NCBI GenBank assembly: GCA_900541475.1
Contig: UQJV01000033.1
Location: 1-24,732, forward strand
Source: an uncultured Collinsella sp.
GTDB lineage: Bacteria > Actinomycetota > Coriobacteriia > Coriobacteriales > Coriobacteriaceae
Direction of reading: 5' to 3'
DNA: 24,732 nt
Shown: in pieces, positions 1 through 6,849 of the stretch
Position numbering within the stretch: the stretch's first letter is position 1
Layout: the number at the start of each line of letters is the position of its first letter
Translations under genes and position numbers: made by a program
Notes under the pieces: model-generated
What the model was told of the DNA's origin: nothing
What the model saw: the letters and a program-made list of their open reading frames with translations, nothing else
The model's database searches: none

Positions 1-99
1 ATATGTTTGCTCCGTCGCGAGTTCCGCACGAGCCGGAGAGCACTTAATGTGCTCTCCGTGCGAGCAGGACTGTTCGAGCAGGGAGCAAACATATGCTCC
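1..99. repeat. Nested inverted-repeat element downstream of ygeX
   Basis: A 13-nt arm at 1-13 (ATATGTTTGCTCC) is exactly complementary to 82-94. Inside it, a perfect 9-bp hairpin GGAGAGCAC / GTGCTCTCC (35-43 and 49-57) has the loop TTAAT, and GCAC at 26-29 can also pair with GTGC at 58-61. The right outer arm can alternatively pair with TGCTCC at 94-99, so two folds compete. It lies just 3' of ygeX, but no T-run follows on either strand, so a plain Rho-independent terminator is unlikely. It could be a structured 3' end or a small dispersed palindromic element. The window edge may cut it. Confidence 0.6.
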
Positions 100-121
100 G
101 CCGCCCGGACAGGTCATCCTG

Positions 122-1336
122 CTAGCAGGTCGGATACTCGCCCTCCCAAACGATGCGACGGTACTGATCCGGATCGGTGTCACCTTCCGTGGAGAAGCAG
201 AGCACGGAGCTCGTCTTGTCCAGGCCGATGAGCTCCTTGAGCTCGGCGTACTCGGGATCGAGCATGAGGGTCTCGACCAGGCCGGTGGTCACAGCGCCGG
301 ACTCGCCGGAGATGACGCGCGGGTCACCCTTCTCGGGAGCACCCAGGGTGCGCATGCCGCGAGCGGTGACCCAGTCGGGGCAGGACACGAAGGCAGTGGT
401 GTGGTTGCGCAGGATATCCCAGCCCAGGATGTTGGGCTCGCCGCAGCACAGGCCGGCCATGATGGAGGGCATGTCGCCGTCCACGATGCGCGGATCGCCG
501 TCGCCGGCGGCAGCACCCTTGTACAGGCAGGCGGCCGGAGCGCACTCGACCACAACGAAGGTGGGCGGGTTATCGGGATACAGGTTGGTGAAGTAGCCCA
601 CCACGGCGCCGGCCAGCGAGCCCACGCCAGCCTGGACAAAGACGTGCGTCGGGCGGTTGATGGCCATCTCGCGCAGCTGCTCGGCAGCCTCGGAAGCCAT
701 GGTGCCGTAGCCCTCCATGATCCAAGACGGAATCTTCTCGTAGCCCTCCCAGGCGGTGTCCTGAACGATGACGCCGCGCTCGCAGGCATCGGCCTCGGCG
801 GCGGCCATGCGCACGCACTCGTCGTAGTTGACCTCTTCGATGGTCACCGTGGCGCCCTCGGCGGCGATGTTATCGAAGCGGGGCTTGGTGGAACCCTTGG
901 GCATGTGCACGACGGCCTTCTGGCCCAGCTTGTTGGCAGCCCACGCCACGCCGCGGCCATGGTTGCCGTCGGTGGCGGTAAAGAAGGTGGCCTGGCCAAA
1001 GTCCTTGGCAAGCTGATCGGAGGTCAGGTAATCGAAGGTGCACTCGGCAACGTCCTTGCCGGTCTCGTCGGCAATGTAGTTGGCCATGGCAAACGAACCG
1101 CCCAGAACCTTAAAAGCGTTGAGGCCAAAGCGATAGCTCTCGTCCTTAACGCACAGGTTGGACAGGCCCAGGCGCGCGGCCTGGCCGTCCAGGCGGGCAA
1201 GCGGAGTGACGGTGTACTGGGGGAACGACTGGTGGAAGGCACGGGCCTTCTTCACGTGGTCGAGGCTCATGATTCCCAAGTGCTTGTCATCGCTCTTGGG
1301 CATCGTGTTGCCCGCCCACTGGATCTTATCGGCCAT
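122..1336 (-). CDS. ygeX: Diaminopropionate ammonia-lyase (YgeX/DpaL), PLP-dependent
   Basis: This 404-residue protein has the length and sequence pattern of YgeX, a fold-type II PLP enzyme that splits 2,3-diaminopropionate into pyruvate and two ammonia. The PLP lysine is most likely K76 in NAFKVLGGSF. A TDGNHGRGVAW stretch matches the family's serine/threonine-dehydratase-like substrate loop, and GVGSLAGAVVGYF is the glycine-rich phosphate-binding region. The ATG at 1336 has a clear Shine-Dalgarno, AAGGAG, a few bases upstream. The gene diverges from a YheO-type regulator, a common pairing for ygeX-like genes. In the anaerobic purine pathway, YgeX would act late, on diaminopropionate made from the opened ring. 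The partner genes ygeY, ygeW and hyuA are not in this window; they may lie to the left. Function is inferred from homology. Confidence 0.93.
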   Translation of the reverse strand: MADKIQWAGNTMPKSDDKHLGIMSLDHVKKARAFHQSFPQYTVTPLARLDGQAARLGLSNLCVKDESYRFGLNAFKVLGGSFAMANYIADETGKDVAECTFDYLTSDQLAKDFGQATFFTATDGNHGRGVAWAANKLGQKAVVHMPKGSTKPRFDNIAAEGATVTIEEVNYDECVRMAAAEADACERGVIVQDTAWEGYEKIPSWIMEGYGTMASEAAEQLREMAINRPTHVFVQAGVGSLAGAVVGYFTNLYPDNPPTFVVVECAPAACLYKGAAAGDGDPRIVDGDMPSIMAGLCCGEPNILGWDILRNHTTAFVSCPDWVTARGMRTLGAPEKGDPRVISGESGAVTTGLVETLMLDPEYAELKELIGLDKTSSVLCFSTEGDTDPDQYRRIVWEGEYPTC

Positions 1337-1428
1337 ACGGTGAACTCCTTAAGTTCTCTCTTGCCGGCCCCCGCATACGCGTTTCAGCCCATTCCCATTC
1401 CTGCGACTGAACTTTTATGTGGATGCCA

Positions 1429-1494
1429 AACAAAAAGTTTGTTAGCACTGTTCTATCACACTTTTTGATTGGAAAACCTAACAAATTGTTTGTT
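1429..1494. promoter_or_regulatory. Paired operator-like sites between ygeX and its divergent regulator
   Basis: Two copies of the same perfect inverted repeat, AACAAA-N3-TTTGTT, occupy 1429-1443 (centre AAG) and 1480-1494 (centre TTG). The centres are 51 bp apart, close to five helical turns, so the sites face the same side of the DNA. Position in the divergent ygeX/regulator gap makes them good candidates for binding sites of the YheO-type protein encoded at 1614. The binding partner is an inference. I could not assign -35/-10 boxes with confidence here. Confidence 0.55.
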
Positions 1495-1613
1495 GCCGTA
1501 ATCGGTACCTTTTTCCCGCCGAACGGTCAGATAACGCAGCGACGCTTTCGTTATTTGCGAACAAGTGGGGTTTATGGCACAGTGAGCCCAAACTAATTTT
1601 TAGGAAGGCACCT

Positions 1614-2267
1614 ATGACCCCCGCACAGATTGAGTTTTATAAGCGCCTTGCACACGGTCTGGCGCTCCAATTTGGCCCCAACTGCGAAGTCGTCGTCCAC
1701 GACCTGGAGACCGAGGATGTGGACCACTCCATCGTAGTGATCGAAAACGGCCACGTCAGCGGGCGCAAACTGGGTGACGGCCCCAGCCATATTGTGCTTG
1801 AGTCCATGCACGAGGGCACCGCCGACGTGCACGACCGCGAGCCATACCTCACCAAAACCGCCGATGGCAAGCTGCTCAAGTCCTCGACCATCTTTATCCG
1901 CAACGACGAGGGCAAGCCCGTCGGCATTTTGAGCATTAACTTTGACATTACGCTTATGAAGGCTTTTGAGCGCTCGCTCGATGCCTTTACCGGCATCGGC
2001 GGCACGGGCTACACCGAGCCCGAGCCCATTACCAAAAACATCGGCGACCTGCTCGAAGACCTGCTGCGCGAGTGCGAACAGCTTGTGGGCAAGCCCGCGG
2101 CGCTCATGACCAAAGACGAGCGCATCCGCGCCATTGGCTACCTCGACCGTCGCGGCGCCTTCCTCATCTCCAAGTCGAGCGAACGCGCCTGCGAGTTCTT
2201 TGGCATCTCCAAATACAGCTTCTACAGCTACCTCAACGAGGCAAAGGCTGCCGCCGGCGACAAATAG
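1614..2267 (+). CDS. YheO/DauR-type transcriptional regulator (PAS-like domain plus HTH_22)
   Basis: The 217-residue protein has the two-part layout of the YheO family. An N-terminal PAS-like sensor domain (about residues 5-115) carries the family signatures CEVVVHDL and GHVSGRK. A C-terminal helix-turn-helix (about 155-215) ends in a DNA-reading segment around ACEFFGISKYSFYSYL. The ATG at 1614 follows AGGAAGG at 1602-1608. Members of this family are typically ligand-responsive regulators of neighbouring amino-acid catabolic genes; DauR controls D-arginine use. Divergence from ygeX, with two matching palindromes in between, suggests it controls ygeX and itself. The ligand cannot be read from sequence. 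A second member of the family lies at 23944-24600, at the other end of the purine genes. Confidence 0.85.
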   Translation: MTPAQIEFYKRLAHGLALQFGPNCEVVVHDLETEDVDHSIVVIENGHVSGRKLGDGPSHIVLESMHEGTADVHDREPYLTKTADGKLLKSSTIFIRNDEGKPVGILSINFDITLMKAFERSLDAFTGIGGTGYTEPEPITKNIGDLLEDLLRECEQLVGKPAALMTKDERIRAIGYLDRRGAFLISKSSERACEFFGISKYSFYSYLNEAKAAAGDK

Positions 2268-2348
2268 TCAGCGCGCCTGCGCCCCTCCCCTTTTGGGCGC
2301 GAGTTCTGGAATGCGCGAATCCGAGAGTCGGCCGCAAGGCAAGTTCCA

Positions 2349-2354
2349 TATAAT
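2349..2354 (+). promoter_or_regulatory. Consensus -10 box (TATAAT) for the membrane-protein gene
   Basis: A perfect TATAAT sits 35 bases before the ATG at 2390. Transcription would start near 2361, downstream of the alternative in-frame ATG at 2357, which supports 2390 as the real start. No convincing -35 hexamer is visible. Confidence 0.45.
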
Positions 2355-2389
2355 CGATGAATGCGAGCATTTCGAAAGGATGGAACAAG

Positions 2390-3421
2390 ATGGGGTCGAG
2401 CAACGCATCACGCAACGGCCGCGGAGGCTTCGCTTCTGCCGCCAGGCATGCGAAACGCGCGTTTGACGAGGGCGAAGACGATCTGTTTGAGTTGAGTCTC
2501 GACGACGTGATGAGCGACCGCCCTTGGACCGCCGATGAGCTCATGGGCGGCGGGGTTCGCCCGGCAGGCCCAAAGCCTACGTCGGCCGCTGCTCCCGCTC
2601 CGGCCACTACGCCTGCGCCAGCATCCGTGCCCGCAGATGACTTTGCCACCCGCCCCATCATGCAGGTACCGCGCCAGGCCGCCCCTGCGCCCCGCCCTAC
2701 CAGCGATCCGTCCGAGACGGCGGCGTTCCTTGCCGCGGCGGCACAGCGCCATGCGCCCAGCAGCGCACCCGCGTATGCCACCCCGCAGCAGCCGACACAC
2801 GCGGCTCCCGAACCCCAGCCCGAGCCCGAACTCGAGCCGCCCGTTATGGATCTGGACGACCTCGCCAACCGCCAGTTTGCCTTCGATTCCTGGGCCGCAG
2901 CCGACTTGGACGAGACCTCGGCCGGCATGCCGGCGCTCGATATTCCGGTCAACCCGCTGTTTGCAGCTGCCGAGGAGCGCGACTCCGATTACAACGAAAC
3001 AACAGCGCACGATGACCGCTTTGATGCCGCGCCCCGCGCCTCCCGCATTGAGACCGAGAGCTACGGATCCGCATCGAGCGCATACGATAACGGCCCGTTT
3101 GCCAACGCGTCCGCTCCTGAGCACAACAAGGCTGGCATAAAGGCCGCATCGGCATCGTCGTATACCCGCGGCACCGACGACGAGCGCTTTGCCGACTTCT
3201 ACACCGAGGAAGAGCCGCCGCACTTCTCTGAGTTTCCCCAAGCGGCAAAGATCGTCTTTATCGCGATTATCGTGGCCCTACTCGGCGTGATCGCATTTGA
3301 GGGATTCCAGCTATTCCGCAGCCCCACCGCGTCCGAATCGGCAACGCAGCAAAAAGAGGACGACAACCAGTACCTGGACATCAACACCCTCAAGGGCGAC
3401 CCCAACGACGGAGACGAGTAG
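2390..3421 (+). CDS. Hypothetical single-pass membrane protein with Ala/Pro-rich cytoplasmic region
   Basis: I do not recognise this 343-residue protein. Residues 1-45 are basic then acidic, with the conserved-looking stretch DDLFELSLDDVM. The next 200 or so residues are low-complexity, rich in Ala, Pro, Ser and Glu, and probably disordered. One strong transmembrane helix, KIVFIAIIVALLGVIAFEGF, lies near residue 285 and is followed by a short acidic tail. A long N-terminal region before a single C-terminal helix suggests a mostly cytoplasmic protein anchored in the membrane. The ATG at 2390 is preferred over 2357 because GAAAGGA at 2374-2380 is well spaced to it and a -10 box overlaps the region of the earlier ATG. 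It may be a lineage-specific cell-envelope or division protein, but nothing in the sequence proves that. Confidence 0.7.
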   Translation: MGSSNASRNGRGGFASAARHAKRAFDEGEDDLFELSLDDVMSDRPWTADELMGGGVRPAGPKPTSAAAPAPATTPAPASVPADDFATRPIMQVPRQAAPAPRPTSDPSETAAFLAAAAQRHAPSSAPAYATPQQPTHAAPEPQPEPELEPPVMDLDDLANRQFAFDSWAAADLDETSAGMPALDIPVNPLFAAAEERDSDYNETTAHDDRFDAAPRASRIETESYGSASSAYDNGPFANASAPEHNKAGIKAASASSYTRGTDDERFADFYTEEEPPHFSEFPQAAKIVFIAIIVALLGVIAFEGFQLFRSPTASESATQQKEDDNQYLDINTLKGDPNDGDE

Positions 3422-3489
3422 CGGGGGCTGGGGCGGCTGAAGCGTCCATATGTAGCACCAGCTTCTACGTGCTGTTTTGTCATCCGGTT

Positions 3490-3588
3490 ACACTTTTCCG
3501 GATGTTGAGACCGTCGGATTCGACACTTTTCCGTACTTTTGAGGTGCCGATTTCGACACTTTTCCGGATGTAGGCCGAATAATCGCCG
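3490..3588. repeat. 33-bp tandem repeat, three copies
   Basis: ACACTTTTCCG recurs at 3490, 3523 and 3556, exactly 33 bp apart. The rest of each unit is partly conserved (GGATGT after the core in copies 1 and 3; a CGGATTCG or CGATTTCG end in copies 1 and 2). The block is intergenic, between the membrane-protein gene and a hairpin. Its function is unknown. Copies are too few and too close for a CRISPR array. Confidence 0.6.
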
Positions 3589-3589
3589 C

Positions 3590-3637
3590 GAAATCAAGCG
3601 CCGTCTGCGCATCATTTCGCAGGCGGCGCTTGATTTC
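3590..3637. terminator. 20-bp hairpin, possible terminator or structured spacer
   Basis: Arms 3590-3609 and 3618-3637 pair over 20 bp with a single G-T wobble and an 8-nt loop (CATCATTT). It would end transcription from 2390-3421 and insulate the riboswitch-controlled gene. No T-run follows on the plus strand, so termination might be Rho-assisted. Confidence 0.45.
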
Positions 3638-3666
3638 TGTCCGCGTGCGCTGATAGACTCCATCTT

Positions 3667-3779
3667 GCCCGCAAGGAGCGGGCGCGTTTTATCCAGAGTC
3701 GGGGTAGAGAGTTGGCTCCACGATCCCGACGCCAACCGGCCAAGAGGCACGGTGGCCCTGCCAACATCGATGAAAGGAG
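3667..3779 (+). ncRNA. SAM (S-box family) riboswitch-like leader, predicted to act on translation
   Basis: The leader of the 140-residue gene matches the S-box pattern. P1 is TTTTATC (3687-3693) with GATGAAA (3769-3775), followed by the signature AGAG at 3695-3698. The P2 base GTCGGG / CCCGAC (3698-3703 and 3725-3730) encloses a kink-turn-like AGAGA...CGAT. The P2 loop TTGG (3712-3715) can pair with CCAA at 3761-3764, as in the SAM-I pseudoknot. GCCAACC follows P2, where SAM-I has GGCAACC, and GGCACGGTG at 3746-3754 fits the P3 end and J3/4. A P4 helix is short or missing, so a SAM-I/IV variant is possible. The 3' strand of P1 overlaps the ribosome site AAAGGAG (3773-3779), so ligand binding should hide it. 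A GCCCGC/GCGGGC hairpin (3667-3683) precedes the aptamer. A weak promoter, TTGATT-16-GATAGA, may lie at 3630-3657. Identified by eye only. Confidence 0.6.
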
Positions 3780-3784
3780 TCCGT

Positions 3785-4207
3785 ATGGACAATTTCTCTG
3801 TGCGCAGCGAGCGCAACTTCCACAACCTGGCAGCCAAGCCAAAACGAATGCATCTTCTCGACGAGCCGAGCAGCTATGCCTCGGCCATGGTCAAGAGCAG
3901 CCTCTCCCACCAGATGCGCTTTACCGTGCAGATGCTCGAGGAAGAGCTCTGCGCTGCCGGCAATCCGCACGTACTGCAGATCAAGCTGCTCGGAGACGAC
4001 TCGCGTGAGCCGTCCAGCTGGAAGCTCTTTGCCGACGGCACGTGCGTTGCGGATGGATCCGGCGCCTTTGCACGCGAGTGCTTCTGCGAGGGAGCCGAGG
4101 TGTTTCTGGACCTGTGCCGCGAGGCCGTACGCGCGGCCGAGCTGCGCCAGTGGAGCCAAAGGGAGTACGAGCTGCTGAGTGCCGCGCGCGGGATTGCGAG
4201 GGTGTAG
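3785..4207 (+). CDS. Hypothetical 140-residue protein under a predicted SAM riboswitch
   Basis: I do not recognise this soluble protein. It has no signal peptide or membrane helix. The N-terminal 35 residues are polar; the rest looks like one small mixed fold (VLQIKLLGDD, SSWKLFADGTCVAD, FLDLCREAVRAAELRQW). Five cysteines are present but no obvious metal motif. The ATG at 3785 is chosen because AAAGGAG lies at 3773-3779; the open frame extends further upstream but has no comparable ribosome site. The preceding leader resembles a SAM riboswitch, which suggests a role tied to methionine, SAM or methyl transfer. That link is inferred only from the leader. It converges on the nuclease gene at 4275. 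Confidence 0.68.
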   Translation: MDNFSVRSERNFHNLAAKPKRMHLLDEPSSYASAMVKSSLSHQMRFTVQMLEEELCAAGNPHVLQIKLLGDDSREPSSWKLFADGTCVADGSGAFARECFCEGAEVFLDLCREAVRAAELRQWSQREYELLSAARGIARV

Positions 4208-4243
4208 ACGGGCGGACGAGCCATCGACGATTCTGAGCTGGCA

Positions 4244-4270
4244 AAGGCCGGGATTTAGATTCCCGGCCTT
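4244..4270 (-). terminator. Terminator between convergent genes
   Basis: A 10-bp perfect stem AAGGCCGGGA / TCCCGGCCTT (4244-4253, 4261-4270) has a 7-nt loop. It lies five bases past the stop of the minus-strand nuclease gene. On the minus strand it is followed by TTTGCC, so it may serve that gene better than the plus-strand gene ending at 4207. Confidence 0.6.
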
Positions 4271-4274
4271 CAAC

Positions 4275-6398
4275 CTAGCATTGCTTTATGAGATCGAGCA
4301 CCGCGGGGATATCGTCAGCGCTACGGAGTGCGACATAGGTCGGCATACCCGGCCCAAATCCGCCCTGCGTGCGCTTGTCCCGGCACATGGCCTCCGGGTC
4401 AATCAGCTCGTCCACACTCTTTGCCAGGCCGACGGCAATCCAACCACCGTTGCTGGTCCTGCCTTCCAGCACGGCATGCAGTTTTCGCTTGCCCGACCTG
4501 AAGCCTACGTAGTACTTGGCTATATAGGACTCCCACGAAGGGTTACCACTCAGAACAGACTCGCACACCTCATCGAAAAGCTTCTGGTTGAGTCCGCCTT
4601 CGGCAAAAGTGGGGTGATTCTCCTGCAGAGTCCAGATAGGCGCCTCGTCAGACTCCCCGCGAGAGGGGCGATACTTGTCGACGACATCTGCCGGAAGATC
4701 GGGGTACCTCCATATCTCACACGCCTCTTTCGCCAGCTCGTCCGCGCGCTGCCCAATCTCTTCCTCGCCCCATTTTTCATGCGAGGCAATCGACTTGTTC
4801 AGGTAGAGCGGGCTGCATTTAAGTCCCACGTTCGGAAGATTGAGCTTGTCCGAGAACGACCGGTTTGAGTACTCCTGGTTGTAGCCCGTCAGCGTAAGGT
4901 TGCCCAGGTTGTTGCATAACCTGTCGTGGATGTCTTCCCAGTTCTCGCCAAGCGATTCCTTCCAGCCATGTTCACCGTCGATCGTCTGGGGCATGACGTG
5001 CTCGATTTGGTAATTGTCAGCCGAGATGGGCTCCTTCGGGTGGTGCCAGTTCTCCATGCGCTCCAGGTAATAACGCTTTTTGGAGAAGCGGTTGTAGCAG
5101 TCACGCGTCTTAAACTCCTCGACAAAATGCTCGTCTGTCGGGAAGTACGCAGTCATACCGCTGCTGTGGATAAGGAGCATTGCCGTAACGTACTCCTCTA
5201 TATCGTCCTGCTGCTCGAGGTTGCGATACATGCCGGCAAAGAAATTATTTAGGCCCGTGGTAAGCCTGCCGCAAACCGCCCGCCTGAACAGGAACGACTC
5301 GATAGTCTCGCAGATACGCAGAAACGCATTATGGTTTAACATATTTCCCTCGTAAACCGAGTAAAGCAGCATCAAAAGAGGCCTGATCTGCTTCACATCA
5401 AGGCTTACGATTCTGCCGAATACTTGGTGCAGGCCATCGTCTTTCTCCTCGCCAAGGAACAACCTGGCATATCTTTGCGCATATTCGCGGAGTTCCTTCA
5501 GCAGGCCCTCGGTATCCCCATCGTAGTCATCAGCGAAATAGCGTTTGAACTCGTAGTAGGCCTCGTTTTCCTTCGGCATCCTATTGGGAACCTTGAGCCA
5601 CAGCCAGTACCAGATAAATGCATTGAACTCTTCTTCGCCGCCTTTTCCGAACAGGCGCTCGAGCGGGTGCCAGTAACCCTCGTAAAGCTTGGTCTGCTCG
5701 TCATTGGGAAGAGACATAAGAACGTAGTTACGAATGAGGTCAATAGGCGTGAGCGGCTTGCCCTTGGAGTTCATGGACTCAAATATGAGCTGAGCATTAT
5801 CAACGCCCGCGGTGAGCTTGGTGTCGATGACCTGCACGCGGTTTAGCCCCGCCCAAAGCCTTGCAGGGTCGAATGATTTCCCGTGCATCTTTTCACGGAA
5901 GAACGCATGGTTCTCGACAATGCGATCCGATTTTTCATCTGGCACGGGAGACCCAGACACGATGGAGAACAGTGTCTCTTTATCGTCCTGCGAGAGCACC
6001 AGCTTGTAGCGCGCCAGACCGTTGTAGTCATCATCGTTAAAGAGGTAGTTCTTCCGCAGCGCAGAGACCTTGAGGTCTCCAAGGAAGCCGGCCTTGTCGG
6101 GATTACCCTCCAGATAGTCAGCCAAGGCAGCGATCATCAACGAAAACGTCGTCATGCGCTGCTGCCCGTCAATCAGAAGCACGCGCGAAATACTCGTGGC
6201 AGAGCTCTCGGACTCGGGGATATAAAGCATCGACCCCACGAAGTGCGATACGCCATCACGACCCGCTCGCATGACGTCATCCCAAAGAACCTCGCACTCT
6301 TTTACGCTCCACGAATAAACTCGCTGGTACACGGGAATGACGAACTGCATCTTCGCCACGCCCATAAGGTCGAGCAGATTTGCCTCGGTTGCTTTCAT
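4275..6398 (-). CDS. GmrSD-like DUF262/DUF1524 nuclease with C-terminal DUF5655-like domain
   Basis: The 707-residue protein has the DUF262 (GmrS-type) N-terminus. IPVYQRVYSW at 21-30 and IDGQQRMTT at 76-84 are its ParB/Srx-like nucleotide-binding signatures, and the family stretch FESMNSKGKPLT follows at 206-217. A helical middle region leads to a DUF1524 HNH-type nuclease core: YQIEHVMPQT (463-472, H466 the likely catalytic histidine) and NLGNLTL (497-503). The last 100 residues resemble DUF5655 (ESYIAKYYVGFRSGKRKLHAVL). Proteins of this class include type IV restriction enzymes that cut modified phage DNA and related NTP-dependent defence nucleases. Here both halves are in one polypeptide. 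A good ribosome site, AGGGGG, precedes the ATG at 6398. No methylase accompanies it, which fits a modification-dependent enzyme. The exact target is unknown. Confidence 0.85.
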   Translation of the reverse strand: MKATEANLLDLMGVAKMQFVIPVYQRVYSWSVKECEVLWDDVMRAGRDGVSHFVGSMLYIPESESSATSISRVLLIDGQQRMTTFSLMIAALADYLEGNPDKAGFLGDLKVSALRKNYLFNDDDYNGLARYKLVLSQDDKETLFSIVSGSPVPDEKSDRIVENHAFFREKMHGKSFDPARLWAGLNRVQVIDTKLTAGVDNAQLIFESMNSKGKPLTPIDLIRNYVLMSLPNDEQTKLYEGYWHPLERLFGKGGEEEFNAFIWYWLWLKVPNRMPKENEAYYEFKRYFADDYDGDTEGLLKELREYAQRYARLFLGEEKDDGLHQVFGRIVSLDVKQIRPLLMLLYSVYEGNMLNHNAFLRICETIESFLFRRAVCGRLTTGLNNFFAGMYRNLEQQDDIEEYVTAMLLIHSSGMTAYFPTDEHFVEEFKTRDCYNRFSKKRYYLERMENWHHPKEPISADNYQIEHVMPQTIDGEHGWKESLGENWEDIHDRLCNNLGNLTLTGYNQEYSNRSFSDKLNLPNVGLKCSPLYLNKSIASHEKWGEEEIGQRADELAKEACEIWRYPDLPADVVDKYRPSRGESDEAPIWTLQENHPTFAEGGLNQKLFDEVCESVLSGNPSWESYIAKYYVGFRSGKRKLHAVLEGRTSNGGWIAVGLAKSVDELIDPEAMCRDKRTQGGFGPGMPTYVALRSADDIPAVLDLIKQC

Positions 6399-6546
6399 TT
6401 GCGCAATCCCCCTTGTCTTGTTTACGCCGTTTGCAGTCAGTCCTCCACTGAGCGGAGGGCGCTAAAGACGAGAGCATCAAAGCGCTGAAGCAACCGGGAT
6501 GCTCATATCACTAGATTTTACAACGTAGGCAAACGCTGACGCCGTC

Positions 6547-6834
6547 ATGGTGACGCGCAATCGTTGCACGCCACTCCCCAAAATCATCCGATGTCAAGAG
6601 ACCGACACTTGTGTATGTCTTTTGACATTGCCACAGTCTTACGGGCTTCTTACCTCATATGCCAAGAGCGAACTCCTGGATCGCCGCCTCTCCCGCCTAA
6701 AGGAGCTTGACAAGAACTGATCGAAGGGCAAATAAGACATCGAGCAAGTCGCCGTTGCGCTCATCGCGCCTCGCAAAAAGACGGGCAAGCACGGCGCCAT
6801 CTTGATCGATGGCGATACTGGCAGGGAATTGTAG
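6547..6834 (+). pseudogene. Possible gene relic in the 6399-6849 gap
   Basis: One plus-strand frame reads through the gap with protein-like codons: KSELLDRRLSRLKELDKN, stop TGA at 6718, a second stop TAA at 6733, then DIEQVAVALIAPRKKTG up to TAG at 6832. It looks like the decayed 3' end of a gene, not identified. The first part (6547-6600) is less convincing. Apart from this, the 450-base gap shows no complete gene or clear repeat. It separates the stop of the 787-residue gene from the start of the nuclease gene, so a nuclease-gene promoter should be in its left part. Confidence 0.28.
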
Positions 6835-6849
6835 CCAGATCGCCCAGAC

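Noticed and set aside
47..1468. Long plus-strand frame (473 codons) opposite ygeX
   Set aside because: It is the shadow of a G/C-rich-codon gene; no ribosome site, and the minus frame has clear PLP-enzyme motifs.
2279..2300. Terminator after the first regulator (GCGCCC/GGGCGC)
   Set aside because: Only a 6-bp stem, a 10-nt loop and no T-run.
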